From Natribaculum breve (GTDB lineage: Archaea; Halobacteriota; Halobacteria; Halobacteriales; Natrialbaceae): 64,000 nucleotides of DNA. Shown piece by piece: positions 53,381 through 61,834 of the stretch; the stretch's first letter is position 1, and each line of letters opens with the position of its first letter. The DNA lies in the NCBI RefSeq assembly GCF_023008585.1, contig NZ_CP095391.1, positions 496,001 to 560,000 on the forward strand. The letters run 5' to 3'. The notes below the pieces were generated by a model that worked only from the letters and a program-made list of their open reading frames with translations, was not told the DNA's origin and made no database searches. The translations under genes and the position numbers were made by a program.

Positions 53381-54328
53381 TCAATTTGTCCGATGATTCA
53401 GTGCCTGGGTGTACACTTCGATGATGTCGGTTGCCATCGCGTCTAAACTGAGATCCATTGCGTGAGCCCGCCCATCCGACCGGTGATCGCTCCGTAGAAC
53501 GGTCGTTAATGCGTCAACGAGTTCCGCCTCCGAGTCCCCTACGTAACTATTCTCAACTGGGTCTATCCATTCGCGAACGCCACCAACGTCTGTCGAAACT
53601 ACCGGAAGATTACAAGCCATCGCTTCTTTAACGGAGTTGGGAAATCCTTCACGTCTTGACGTGAGCACTAAGCAATCCGCGGCATTCACGTAAAGCGGTA
53701 TGTCGTCATGATCAACTCCATACACCACTTGCAGTTCGACGGGCTCGGTGACCTTCTCCCGAACCTGTTCGACGACCCGTTCTGCTAGAGAATAATTCTT
53801 GACGTCTCTGCTTGGATCGTACGGAAAGAGAACATGCTTCGAGTCAGAGTCCCACCCAACATCTTTCTGTGCACGCAGTTGATCCATGGGACTGAACTGC
53901 TCCATATCAATACCGTGTGGAATCACGTGGGCGTCCAGACCCAACTGCCGTTTCATCTCGCCACTCATCACGATAACCTCATCACAGTATTTGGCACACT
54001 GTTTACTCACCGTTCCAACGCGGCCCGTCAGATCCGATCCCCAGAGTGAGAGAACAACGGGTCGTTTCGGCTGAGCGAGTGCAAAAGGTACTGTAATACC
54101 GTAGTTAGCGTGGATGAGGTCGTACTCGCCTATTGCTTCCCGCAGAGTCTCGAAGTACAACTTGGCGTAGTCGAATTTCGTTCTATTTATCTCTTGCTGT
54201 TCTCCATGATCGGGTGACTGTTTCGGAGGACAGACATGAGTGATTTCGATATCCCTCTTTTCTAATGATGCCGTCTGCTTCTCGTAAAAAGTTGCATAGC
54301 GATTAGTTACTATTGATAATACCTTCAT
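53381..54328 (-). CDS. GT4-type glycosyltransferase
   Basis: A 315-residue GT-B enzyme. The C-terminal domain has the family-4 donor site: LVLTSRREGFPNSVKEAMACNLPVVSTDVGGVREWI (the E-x7-E region). The acceptor domain begins MKVLSIVTNRYATFYEKQT and includes IHANYGITVPFAL and VIPHGIDMEQFSP. It uses a nucleotide-sugar donor to extend the glycan at the cytoplasmic face. Seven bases separate its stop side from the next gene's start, so the two are co-transcribed. Confidence 0.9.
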   Translation of the reverse strand: MKVLSIVTNRYATFYEKQTASLEKRDIEITHVCPPKQSPDHGEQQEINRTKFDYAKLYFETLREAIGEYDLIHANYGITVPFALAQPKRPVVLSLWGSDLTGRVGTVSKQCAKYCDEVIVMSGEMKRQLGLDAHVIPHGIDMEQFSPMDQLRAQKDVGWDSDSKHVLFPYDPSRDVKNYSLAERVVEQVREKVTEPVELQVVYGVDHDDIPLYVNAADCLVLTSRREGFPNSVKEAMACNLPVVSTDVGGVREWIDPVENSYVGDSEAELVDALTTVLRSDHRSDGRAHAMDLSLDAMATDIIEVYTQALNHRTN

Positions 54329-54329
54329 T

Positions 54330-54857
54330 TTAAATATTAATTTGGGATTGATTGGATGTTATATCAACTGCTCTGTTCATCTCTTGCACTTTGTAGTACA
54401 TCATTTTCAGACCATTCAAATCGTACTCACACCGTTGGGAAATACCATTGGGCGTCCCTTTCTCGTACTGTAGTCGCTCGTGGTCACTTTTATACAAACC
54501 GTGTAATCCGACCTCCCACCCACCTCGATCGAGCGTCTGGATTACGTCGATGATCTCGTCGTCGGTGATATCGTATCGACCAGTGAAGAGTTTCCAGTTA
54601 TTCGGTTTCGTCCACTCACGGGGTTCCTTGTCTCGAAGCAGGTTCTTCTCGTTCAGGAAGTAAAACGACGACCGCACTCCCAGCTCCTCTTCGAGTTCCA
54701 TGATTTCTTCGAACTGCCAGTACGGACAGTCGGTACTCACGAGCGGCTTCAAGTGCGACGGGTTACGGTCTTTCAAGGCGTAGTAAGGTGCCTGAAACGT
54801 CTTGTAGGCCCGATCGACGTCGTGAGTGAGACAGAGTGCGAACTCATGCTCAAACAT
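54330..54857 (-). CDS. polysaccharide deacetylase-like protein, C-terminally truncated
   Basis: A 175-residue protein from ATG 54857, overlapping the end of the wecB-like gene by eight bases. It starts FEHEFALCLTHDVDRAYKTFQ, the first metal motif (THDVD) of haloarchaeal NodB-type deacetylases. YWQFEEIMELEEELGVRSSFYFLN and GGWEVGLHGLYKSDHERLQYEKG with a metal His follow. After YEKG the usual second half (IRQHYL and onward) is missing and is replaced by ~35 unrelated residues. Normal relatives are ~300 residues, so it is probably inactive. The AT-rich sequence after it suggests a recombination scar. Confidence 0.75.
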   Translation of the reverse strand: MFEHEFALCLTHDVDRAYKTFQAPYYALKDRNPSHLKPLVSTDCPYWQFEEIMELEEELGVRSSFYFLNEKNLLRDKEPREWTKPNNWKLFTGRYDITDDEIIDVIQTLDRGGWEVGLHGLYKSDHERLQYEKGTPNGISQRCEYDLNGLKMMYYKVQEMNRAVDITSNQSQINI

Positions 54858-55947
54858 CCTCGACAGCCTCCATGCGCTTCTCGTCGATGTACTCCGTAAG
54901 TACTGATACGATCGCTTCCGCAGCAGTTCCGTCACCATACGGAGTTAGCTTCTCCTCGAGATATCGATTCACGCGAAGTTCTTTCTCGATCTGTTCCCGA
55001 TCGGCTCCGACGAGGACGTTCCATCCGCTCTCGACTGTCTCGACCCACTCTGTTTCATCGCGCATCGTCACGCAGGGCGTATCGAGGTAGAACGCCTCTT
55101 TTTGAACACCACCCGAATCCGTCGCGACTCGTTCAGAAGCGTCGAGTAGTCGGACGAAGTCCAGATAGCCGACCGGATCTATTACTTCGAGTTCCGACGT
55201 TGATCGCTCCCACAGTCCGTACTCTCGAAGCTGGTTCTCGGTGCGTGGATGGACTGGCAGGACGACGGGAAGCGGTGCGTTCGACAGGGCATCGACGATC
55301 GATTCGAGCCGATCAGGATCGTCGGTATTGCCGGCACGGTGGACCGTCGAGAGGATGAACTCACCCTCCTCAACGCCAACGTGTTCAAGCACGTCCGATT
55401 CGTCTTCGGCCACGTCTCGAGCCCAGAGAATCGCGTCGTACATCACGTCACCAACGACGTGGACACCCTCGGTGATCCCTTCTTGCTCGAGCGTGTCGGC
55501 AGCTGACTCACTCGGTGGGAACAGGAGATCTGATGCATGGTCAGTTAGCACGCGATTGATTTCCTCCGGCATCTCCCGATTGTAACTCCGCAACCCAGCT
55601 TCGACGTGTGCGACGAGAGGATCGATCTTCGACGCCGCGATTGCACCGGCGAGCGTCGAGTTAGTGTCACCGTAGAGTAATACGACCTCGGGCTCCTCGG
55701 TCTCGATAATCTCTTCGATCCCCTCGAGCATCGCAGCCGTCTGCTCCCCGTGGGTGCCTGAGCCGACGTTGAGGTTGTAGTCGGGTTTCGGAATCCCGAG
55801 CTCCTCGAAGAAAACATCCGAGAGCTCCTCGTCGTAGTGTTGGCCGGTATGTACGAGAATTTCGTCGTGAGTCGGGCGCAACTCCCTGGAGACCGCAAAC
55901 GCCTTAATGAACTGCGGTCTTGCTCCAACAACTGTTAGGCACTTCAT
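54850..55947 (-). CDS. wecB: UDP-N-acetylglucosamine 2-epimerase
   Basis: A 365-residue enzyme with the full family profile: VVGARPQFIKAF at the N-terminus, TGQHYDEELSDVFFEELGI, LLYGDTNSTLAGAIAASK, AHVEAGLRSYNREMPEEINR, STVHRAGNTDD, and SDSGGVQKEAFYLDTPCVTMRDETEW. It converts UDP-GlcNAc to UDP-ManNAc. A wecC-type dehydrogenase at 61835-63232 would oxidise the product. The start codon overlaps the stop of the DUF354 gene, showing one operon. Confidence 0.93.
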   Translation of the reverse strand: MKCLTVVGARPQFIKAFAVSRELRPTHDEILVHTGQHYDEELSDVFFEELGIPKPDYNLNVGSGTHGEQTAAMLEGIEEIIETEEPEVVLLYGDTNSTLAGAIAASKIDPLVAHVEAGLRSYNREMPEEINRVLTDHASDLLFPPSESAADTLEQEGITEGVHVVGDVMYDAILWARDVAEDESDVLEHVGVEEGEFILSTVHRAGNTDDPDRLESIVDALSNAPLPVVLPVHPRTENQLREYGLWERSTSELEVIDPVGYLDFVRLLDASERVATDSGGVQKEAFYLDTPCVTMRDETEWVETVESGWNVLVGADREQIEKELRVNRYLEEKLTPYGDGTAAEAIVSVLTEYIDEKRMEAVEDV

Positions 55948-56981
55948 CATTTGTCCCCCCAGATCACGTCGATCATAAAGTCTGTCACGTCGATCTTATC
56001 ATCGATGAGTCGATTCCGTCGACGATTCCACGTCTCGGCTAATTGCTGATCTCGAACCCACTCCGAGACCTTCTGAATTGCTTCTTCGCCGTCCGGCGTT
56101 GAATAGAGCAGTCCGTACTCCTCTTCGAGTTCGACGAAGTTGCTCATATCGCCCTCTCCCGCGAACGAATTCGAGCGGATCGCCGGCGTGCCGAGTACGG
56201 CCGCCTCCGTTGCCATCGTTTGCGAATCTCCGAGGTAGAGGTCAGCGTAATACAGCAAGTCGTGAATGTCGGTGGGCGGTACCGGCAACCGGTACTCCTC
56301 GAATTCGCTCGGCAGTTTGGATTCCGAGGTGATGTATACTGTCCCGTGCTCGTCGAGCTTCGAGACGATCTTCCGCTTCTGATCGAGTGAAAAACCGTGC
56401 TGACCGACATCGTGTTGTGCATCCCAGGCGATAAAGCGGATGACGAAGAATCGTTCCTTCGGATTAATACCGTGGCTCTCGAGGCGCTCTGGTTCGGGTT
56501 CGAATCGCTCTGGATGGAGATACGCTAACTCGTGGTAGCCATCGTATCTGATATGTTTCTCCCCATAATCATCTTCGTACCCACTGGGCGTACAAATAAC
56601 GTTAGCGAATGGCATCGTCAGCGCGTTTCCAAGTGGTGCTCCCTCTGAATCGGTGAAGACGACAGCTGGAGTTCGCAACACCGATGATACCCATGAAATT
56701 GCTGTCCCGCCAATCGCCGTCATTACATCAGGTTTGAACCGTCTGGCGATGGCGTACGTGTTCTTCGTACTCCGAAGTTGCCGCCTTATGTGCAGCACGT
56801 CGGTCGAAACCGGCTGCATGTATTTCGTGTATTCAATTCCGAGACCTTCGAGTAAATCGATTGTGATGTCCTTATCTCGCGCGATTACACGAATATCGTG
56901 ATCCCGGGCTTTCGCTTCTTGGATAAAGTGCTTATAAAAGTGGACGTGGGCCGGATGCGTGACTTGGATGAGTATCTTCAT
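55947..56981 (-). CDS. DUF354-family glycosyltransferase-like protein
   Basis: A 344-residue GT-B-fold protein of the DUF354 family: MKILIQVTHPAHVHFYKHFIQEAKARDHDI, then YLGDSQTMATEAAVLGTPAIRSNSFAG, which resembles the donor site of MurG and WecB-type proteins. DUF354 genes nearly always neighbour UDP-GlcNAc 2-epimerase genes, as here. The enzyme's donor and acceptor are not established. It is translationally coupled to wecB. Confidence 0.88.
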   Translation of the reverse strand: MKILIQVTHPAHVHFYKHFIQEAKARDHDIRVIARDKDITIDLLEGLGIEYTKYMQPVSTDVLHIRRQLRSTKNTYAIARRFKPDVMTAIGGTAISWVSSVLRTPAVVFTDSEGAPLGNALTMPFANVICTPSGYEDDYGEKHIRYDGYHELAYLHPERFEPEPERLESHGINPKERFFVIRFIAWDAQHDVGQHGFSLDQKRKIVSKLDEHGTVYITSESKLPSEFEEYRLPVPPTDIHDLLYYADLYLGDSQTMATEAAVLGTPAIRSNSFAGEGDMSNFVELEEEYGLLYSTPDGEEAIQKVSEWVRDQQLAETWNRRRNRLIDDKIDVTDFMIDVIWGDK

Positions 56982-57024
56982 ATTGAATTTAGTAACACTT
57001 TGATATTAGGTGAGTGATTTTCCA

Positions 57025-58467
57025 TTAAATGTAGCCGAGATCCCGTAATCGCGACTCAACTTCACGATCGGCGTGCATTCCAGACTCACCTTCGCCGTCG
57101 ATCTGTTGTTTGTACTCTGTTATTTCAATGTCGAACAGATCTCGGGTAGCGCTTGAGATTGAAACGTCCGTCTCGCGCTCTGGCTGCTTGCAGGGACGAT
57201 CGAAGTCGATTCGATACCGAGCGGTGTTCCCAAGCGAGTCCCAGACGTACTTCGTGTCGGTATCGTAGACCGCGCGAATCATCCGATCCCAGTATTCGTC
57301 ATGTTCGTGGTCGGCGCCAGAGATCGAGCTGAGGCCGACGACCTCGGCGGCGATCGAGCCTCGATCGAAGTCTGTATCCGCCTCTTCGACGATACTCTTG
57401 ACAAGAGCGCCCGTATCTAGCAGCGAGATTGGCTCTTCCGTCTCAAACTCGAGCGGAGAGTTGACGATACAGAGTGGTACGTGGAGGATGGACTCCGTCA
57501 TGCTGCTTTTGTGCATGACCAAGTACTCGTCGTCGGCGTAGCCTAGATTCTCCCCGTGATCGGCGGTGATGATGAACGTTGTTTCACGGTTGGTGGCTTG
57601 CTGGACGTTAGCAATGAATGACTCGATTTTACGATCCAGATAGTCGATTGCCGCGGCGTACAGCCCCCGTCGCTTTTCAAGGTACTCTTGGTGGCCATCG
57701 ATGTCCTCAATAACGTCCCAGGGATTGTACCTGTCGGTGGTGCAGGCCCACGTGTTCTCGGCGTCATGGAGACCTTTATCGAATCCGCGAACGTGCTGAA
57801 GAGGTGTGTGTGCGTCCATCACGTTCATGAAGAGGAAAAATGGTTCCGTCGCATCCGAGATTGCCTCGTTAGCTTCCCGGCAGACGGTGCTCGCGCCGTA
57901 GTCCCGAAGTTTCGGCACCGGAAGCTGTTGGCTCGCTAAGTCTGCTGCACCGAACATGCCATTTGCGAGGCTTTTTAGCGTGTACTCGCTGTCAAGACAC
58001 TCGTGGAGGAATCGGAGATGGAAACGGGGATTGACCAGATTGGATTTGACGTATGCAGTTGGCGTGTCGCCCTCGTCCATTTGAGAGACGATGAACTCGC
58101 GGAGGTTGATGCCGTCCGGATAGACGGAATACTGGTCGACATCAGTAAATTCGTCGAAGAATTTATCGAAATCGTGGTAGCTATCGGCGAACGGATTCGC
58201 ACTAACACCGATGGTGCGGTAGCCGTCGAGCTCGTTGAGGAACGTGTCGTTGATACGAACGGTATCAAACGAGGGAGATCCCGCGTGAACGCCATGTTGA
58301 TGGGGGAGTTCCCCCGTAAAAATACTGGCGTGACTGGGGGCGCTCCAGATACTCGGCGCCCGCGCTTGATCGAACTGCTGATCGGCCAGTTTCTGTAACC
58401 GCGGCATATAATTGTCGAAATAATCCTTCCGTACAGTATCTATACATATGAGAACGACATTTCGCAT
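57025..58467 (-). CDS. sulfatase/alkaline-phosphatase superfamily protein
   Basis: A 480-residue protein from ATG 58467. Metal and nucleophile motifs are present: VVLICIDTVRKDYF, WSAPSHASIFTGELPHQHGV (Ser at the nucleophile position, not followed by the usual Pro-x-Arg), and IITADHGENLGY. The missing Arg makes true formylglycine-sulfatase activity doubtful; a phosphotransferase or a glycan-modifying role is possible. A TATTATA tract (58490-58497) lies ~27 bases upstream, so it has its own leaderless promoter. Confidence 0.85.
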   Translation of the reverse strand: MRNVVLICIDTVRKDYFDNYMPRLQKLADQQFDQARAPSIWSAPSHASIFTGELPHQHGVHAGSPSFDTVRINDTFLNELDGYRTIGVSANPFADSYHDFDKFFDEFTDVDQYSVYPDGINLREFIVSQMDEGDTPTAYVKSNLVNPRFHLRFLHECLDSEYTLKSLANGMFGAADLASQQLPVPKLRDYGASTVCREANEAISDATEPFFLFMNVMDAHTPLQHVRGFDKGLHDAENTWACTTDRYNPWDVIEDIDGHQEYLEKRRGLYAAAIDYLDRKIESFIANVQQATNRETTFIITADHGENLGYADDEYLVMHKSSMTESILHVPLCIVNSPLEFETEEPISLLDTGALVKSIVEEADTDFDRGSIAAEVVGLSSISGADHEHDEYWDRMIRAVYDTDTKYVWDSLGNTARYRIDFDRPCKQPERETDVSISSATRDLFDIEITEYKQQIDGEGESGMHADREVESRLRDLGYI

Positions 58468-58489
58468 TGATTGACTGTTTCTTTGTGAT

Positions 58490-58497
58490 GTATTATA
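58490..58497 (-). promoter_or_regulatory. TATA box for the sulfatase-like gene
   Basis: On the minus strand GGATATAATACA is centred ~27 bases before the ATG at 58467. It supports that start over an in-frame ATG at 58518. Confidence 0.55.
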
Positions 58498-58520
58498 TCC
58501 TGCGATATCTGGTTTCATTC

Positions 58521-59690
58521 TCACCAACCTCGATCGAAAATTTGCGAGCGTTTATCCTTATCTGACAGGTATCGGAGGCTCTGTGCATAGGTTCCTAGTA
58601 CAGGCCCGGGATCTCGCGTAGCGAGGGCTCCGTAACATTGCGGCTGCGAGTCGAATGTGAGTAATTCCTGCAATGCGCTCAGTCGGTCCTCGTTATTGAG
58701 CACCCATAGTATTCCGTTGGGGAGTAACCACTGATATTTAACGTCAGTTTCGTAATTATGAACCGGGGTCGGTTCGATACCATTGGCGATGGATGCCATA
58801 ATGTTTGGTACGTCTACCCCGGCTGAAATGGCGACTTGGATAGACATCCACAGTCTCGGATTCACTTCAAGGAGTTTTGGCTCATTCGATTTGGGGTCAA
58901 ATAACACGTCCATGTGTGCAGGGCCAATCCATCCCACGTCCTCCAACAACTGAAGCAATGTCTCGGTCCAACTAGGGGGTGATATGCTAATCGCTTCGAT
59001 CGCTGGACCTCCGCTCACTGGGTACTGCTTCGTTTCCTCATACACGTGCGTAGCAACCGGTGTTGAGTTTGCATCAAATATGGTCCCAATGCTATAGTGA
59101 CCACCTGAATGATCAATATACTCCTGTACCAATGGGAGTCCATATTCTTGCGAGACAAATTCAAACGCCTTATCAAATTCGCTTGGACAAGACACGTAGC
59201 GTATTCCCCGTGAGCCGGAGCTTCGCCGAGGACGTACTAACACTGGGTAGTCAACGCTCTCCCGTATCATTTCTCTTGACGTGTCTTCAGGGAACCATGT
59301 ATTAGGAACGGGAACGCCCGTTCGCTGAGCAAGTCGTACAGTTTCGCCTTTGTCCATCAACGCTGATAATGTGCTATATTCTGAGATGACGACGTTTGCA
59401 TGTTTAGTGAAAGCCTCCCTGTGTTTGGAGATAGCTAACGTCGTGTCATCTCGGACGGGGATAACGAGGTCGTACGATTCTTGTTCACAGGCTGCTAGCA
59501 GATATTTTATGAATTCCTCTGGTTTTCTTTCGGGGTCCGGGTAGACTAGCCGCTTATCGACATATTTCGAATACGAAGAGAGATTGTGTTTGAACGATTC
59601 ACCACAGTGAATCGTGTGATTATGCTTCCCTAGTGAACGGATTGTGGCTAACGAGGCGAGAGAGCGCCCGTCTGTGACAAGTACCTTCAT
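58521..59690 (-). CDS. ATP-grasp ligase
   Basis: A 389-residue ATP-grasp enzyme. It begins MKVLVTDGRSLASLATIRSL. The ATP-binding Lys/Arg loop appears as YPVLVRPRRSSGSRGIRYV, the lid as PLVQEYIDHSGGHYSIG, and the metal/phosphate site as GPAHMDVLFDPKSNEPKLLEVNPRLW. Such enzymes join a carboxylate to an amine or thiol; in glycan clusters they often add amino acids to uronic acids. The substrate here is unknown. It sits between the sulfatase-like and deacetylase genes, all on the minus strand. Confidence 0.85.
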   Translation of the reverse strand: MKVLVTDGRSLASLATIRSLGKHNHTIHCGESFKHNLSSYSKYVDKRLVYPDPERKPEEFIKYLLAACEQESYDLVIPVRDDTTLAISKHREAFTKHANVVISEYSTLSALMDKGETVRLAQRTGVPVPNTWFPEDTSREMIRESVDYPVLVRPRRSSGSRGIRYVSCPSEFDKAFEFVSQEYGLPLVQEYIDHSGGHYSIGTIFDANSTPVATHVYEETKQYPVSGGPAIEAISISPPSWTETLLQLLEDVGWIGPAHMDVLFDPKSNEPKLLEVNPRLWMSIQVAISAGVDVPNIMASIANGIEPTPVHNYETDVKYQWLLPNGILWVLNNEDRLSALQELLTFDSQPQCYGALATRDPGPVLGTYAQSLRYLSDKDKRSQIFDRGW

Positions 59691-59740
59691 TGATGAGTTA
59701 TATAATTTTAATTATTATCCGTGATTTAATAGGATACGAC

Positions 59741-60766
59741 TCATTCGAGAGCTGCCCTTCTAAATAGGCACTCACAAGGGACTAGCGGCACATCGATTTT
59801 TTGTAACAACTTCTGAACTCGTCGCTCAGCGCGCCATCCCTTCCCGATCCAGTACGCTGGTCGCCGCCGCGTGTTTCCTACTTTTGGAAATGATTCGCGT
59901 GCAATATCGATGGGATGAAAATAGAACACTGAATCTCCCCGACGCAAACTCTGCTCAATTCCGGCTTGGACGACACGTCGTCCGAACAGCCGAATCAGCG
60001 GTCCGCCGGCAGCAGGGATCTTTCCCAGTTTTGCGTCGTAGTACGGCCACGGTAGTTCGACCAACTCGCGATCGCCGCCGGGATCAAGCGAACCGAAGCA
60101 GGGTGTGTACGACGTCGTCCCCACCGTGTCTAGCCGCTGGTCCGTTTTGTTGTATAGTGAGTTCCGCGCAACTGATGAGTCGTATTTGAATCCGACTTCT
60201 TCTAGAACGTCGAGTACCCATCCCCCAACGTACGCGTTTGGTGCACGAAATCCGACGACTTCCTGACCGGTCGCCTCCTCGAGTTTCTGTTTTGCCGTTC
60301 CGATTTGCTCTTTGTACTCCTCTCTCGTAAACCGAGGCTCCTTCGTATCTGGATCGATCGCACACTCGTGGTGCAGTCCGTGACAGCCAATCTCGTGACC
60401 GCGCTCGGCGATCTCTTCGACGAGTCCGGGATAGTTGTCGACGACATCGGCGACGACGAAAAAGGTCGCCGTGATCCCGAGGTTGTCGAACAGGTCGAGC
60501 GTTCGATGGGTCGGCTCGGTCAAGTAGTCGTACTCCTCGTCCCACTGATCGAAGAACTCGTGGACGTCCTCGTATTCCGAAAACGACGAGCCAGTTACTG
60601 CGGGGACGTGGTACCAGTCCTCGACGTCGACCGATACCGCAAGGGCCGATTCAGATTCTATCTCCTCTTCGTATTCTAACTCGACACTTCCTGTCGTCTC
60701 GTCCTCGTACTCGAGTACGACATCGTCTTCAGTTTCGTTCTCGAGCTCCGACCTTGCCTCAGTCAC
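59741..60766 (-). CDS. NodB-type polysaccharide deacetylase
   Basis: A 341-residue protein from GTG 60766, whose start overlaps the stop of the GT2 gene. After an acidic, Glu-rich N-terminal ~50 residues comes SVDVEDWYHVPAVTG (metal Asp pair), GHEIGCHGLHHECAID (metal His), and GFRAPNAYVGGWVLDVLEE. The C-terminal VFYFHPIDI gives the catalytic His. It is of the deacetylase class found with exosortase-like and polysaccharide clusters, and removes acetyl groups from GlcNAc-type residues. It is complete, unlike the truncated relative at 54330-54857. Confidence 0.9.
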   Translation of the reverse strand: MTEARSELENETEDDVVLEYEDETTGSVELEYEEEIESESALAVSVDVEDWYHVPAVTGSSFSEYEDVHEFFDQWDEEYDYLTEPTHRTLDLFDNLGITATFFVVADVVDNYPGLVEEIAERGHEIGCHGLHHECAIDPDTKEPRFTREEYKEQIGTAKQKLEEATGQEVVGFRAPNAYVGGWVLDVLEEVGFKYDSSVARNSLYNKTDQRLDTVGTTSYTPCFGSLDPGGDRELVELPWPYYDAKLGKIPAAGGPLIRLFGRRVVQAGIEQSLRRGDSVFYFHPIDIARESFPKVGNTRRRPAYWIGKGWRAERRVQKLLQKIDVPLVPCECLFRRAALE

Positions 60767-61820
60767 GGATCTGCACCTCCTTGCTCTCGTTGACCTGCAT
60801 GTCGAACAGCATCGCGAACATGACGAACATGCTCCCCATCGTGAACAGCAGGAGACTCGAGGCACCCCGCACGAACAGGGCGTCCCCAAGCACCACCTTC
60901 GCATACACGGACCACATCCCGCCGAGCAGGCCGAACACTGCTGTCACTGCTCCAAAGAAATAGAACAGCGCTAGGGGATGGAAGTCCAGCACGAGGTACT
61001 TCACCTTCAGTCGCCAGAGGAAGTTCTGCAGCAACATCCCCGAGACCTTCCGGATGTACGACGAGTACTTGATGCTCGACTCCTCGTCGCCGTACACTGC
61101 AGGCATCGCGACGTCGGCGACGCGCATCCCCTTGGCGTTGAGTTTCACGAGGAGATCGTTGCAGTAGCCGTAGTACTCGTACATGTCCTCGATCCCGGTG
61201 TTCTCGAGTGCGTACTGCGAGATCGCCGTGTAGCCGTTCTGGGGATCCATCGTCTTCCAGTAGCCCGACGCGATCTTCGTCAGGAACGTCAGGATCGAGT
61301 TGCCGAAGAATCGCCACTTCGACATCCCCTCGCGGAACTCCTTGTACAGTAGCCGGTTGCCTTTCGTGTAGTCGGCCTCGTCCTCGACGATGGGATCGAG
61401 GAACTTGTACAGGATGTCGGGATCCATCTGCCCGTCGCCACCCATGACGGCGGTGATGTCGATCCCATCCTCGATGGCACGGAGATAGCCGGTCTTGATG
61501 GCACCACCGACGCCGCGGTTTTCCTCGTGTTGGATCGGAACGACGCGCCGATCGAACGCCTGACTGGTGACGGTCCCACCGTCGGTCGCGACGGGTTCGC
61601 TCTCGCCCTGGACAGCGTCCTCGTCGTAGTGGACCGTCACCGCTTCGGCGTTCTCTCGTTCGGCATAGCGCTGAATTTCGTCCCAGGTGCCGTCGGTCGA
61701 GCAGTCGTCGATGACGTACATCCGATCGACGTACTCGGGCATCGTATCGATGACCTCGCCGACGAATCCCTCTTCGTTGTACGCCGGGACGACGACGCCG
61801 ATCGTGTGGTCCCTATACAT
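60759..61820 (-). CDS. GT2 glycosyltransferase with C-terminal membrane helices
   Basis: A 353-residue protein from ATG 61820, preceded by GGAGG at good distance. It has the GT-A marks VVVPAYNEEGFVGEVIDTM, DDCSTDGT, MGGDGQMDP (the D-x-D metal site) and a GNRLLY segment. Two C-terminal hydrophobic helices (~285-345) place it among the DPM1/AglJ-like polyprenol-phosphate transferases that start the glycan on dolichol. It lies in one operon with the dehydrogenase upstream and the deacetylase downstream. Confidence 0.9.
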   Translation of the reverse strand: MYRDHTIGVVVPAYNEEGFVGEVIDTMPEYVDRMYVIDDCSTDGTWDEIQRYAERENAEAVTVHYDEDAVQGESEPVATDGGTVTSQAFDRRVVPIQHEENRGVGGAIKTGYLRAIEDGIDITAVMGGDGQMDPDILYKFLDPIVEDEADYTKGNRLLYKEFREGMSKWRFFGNSILTFLTKIASGYWKTMDPQNGYTAISQYALENTGIEDMYEYYGYCNDLLVKLNAKGMRVADVAMPAVYGDEESSIKYSSYIRKVSGMLLQNFLWRLKVKYLVLDFHPLALFYFFGAVTAVFGLLGGMWSVYAKVVLGDALFVRGASSLLLFTMGSMFVMFAMLFDMQVNESKEVQIRD

Positions 61821-61834
61821 TCGTCCTCCAATAA

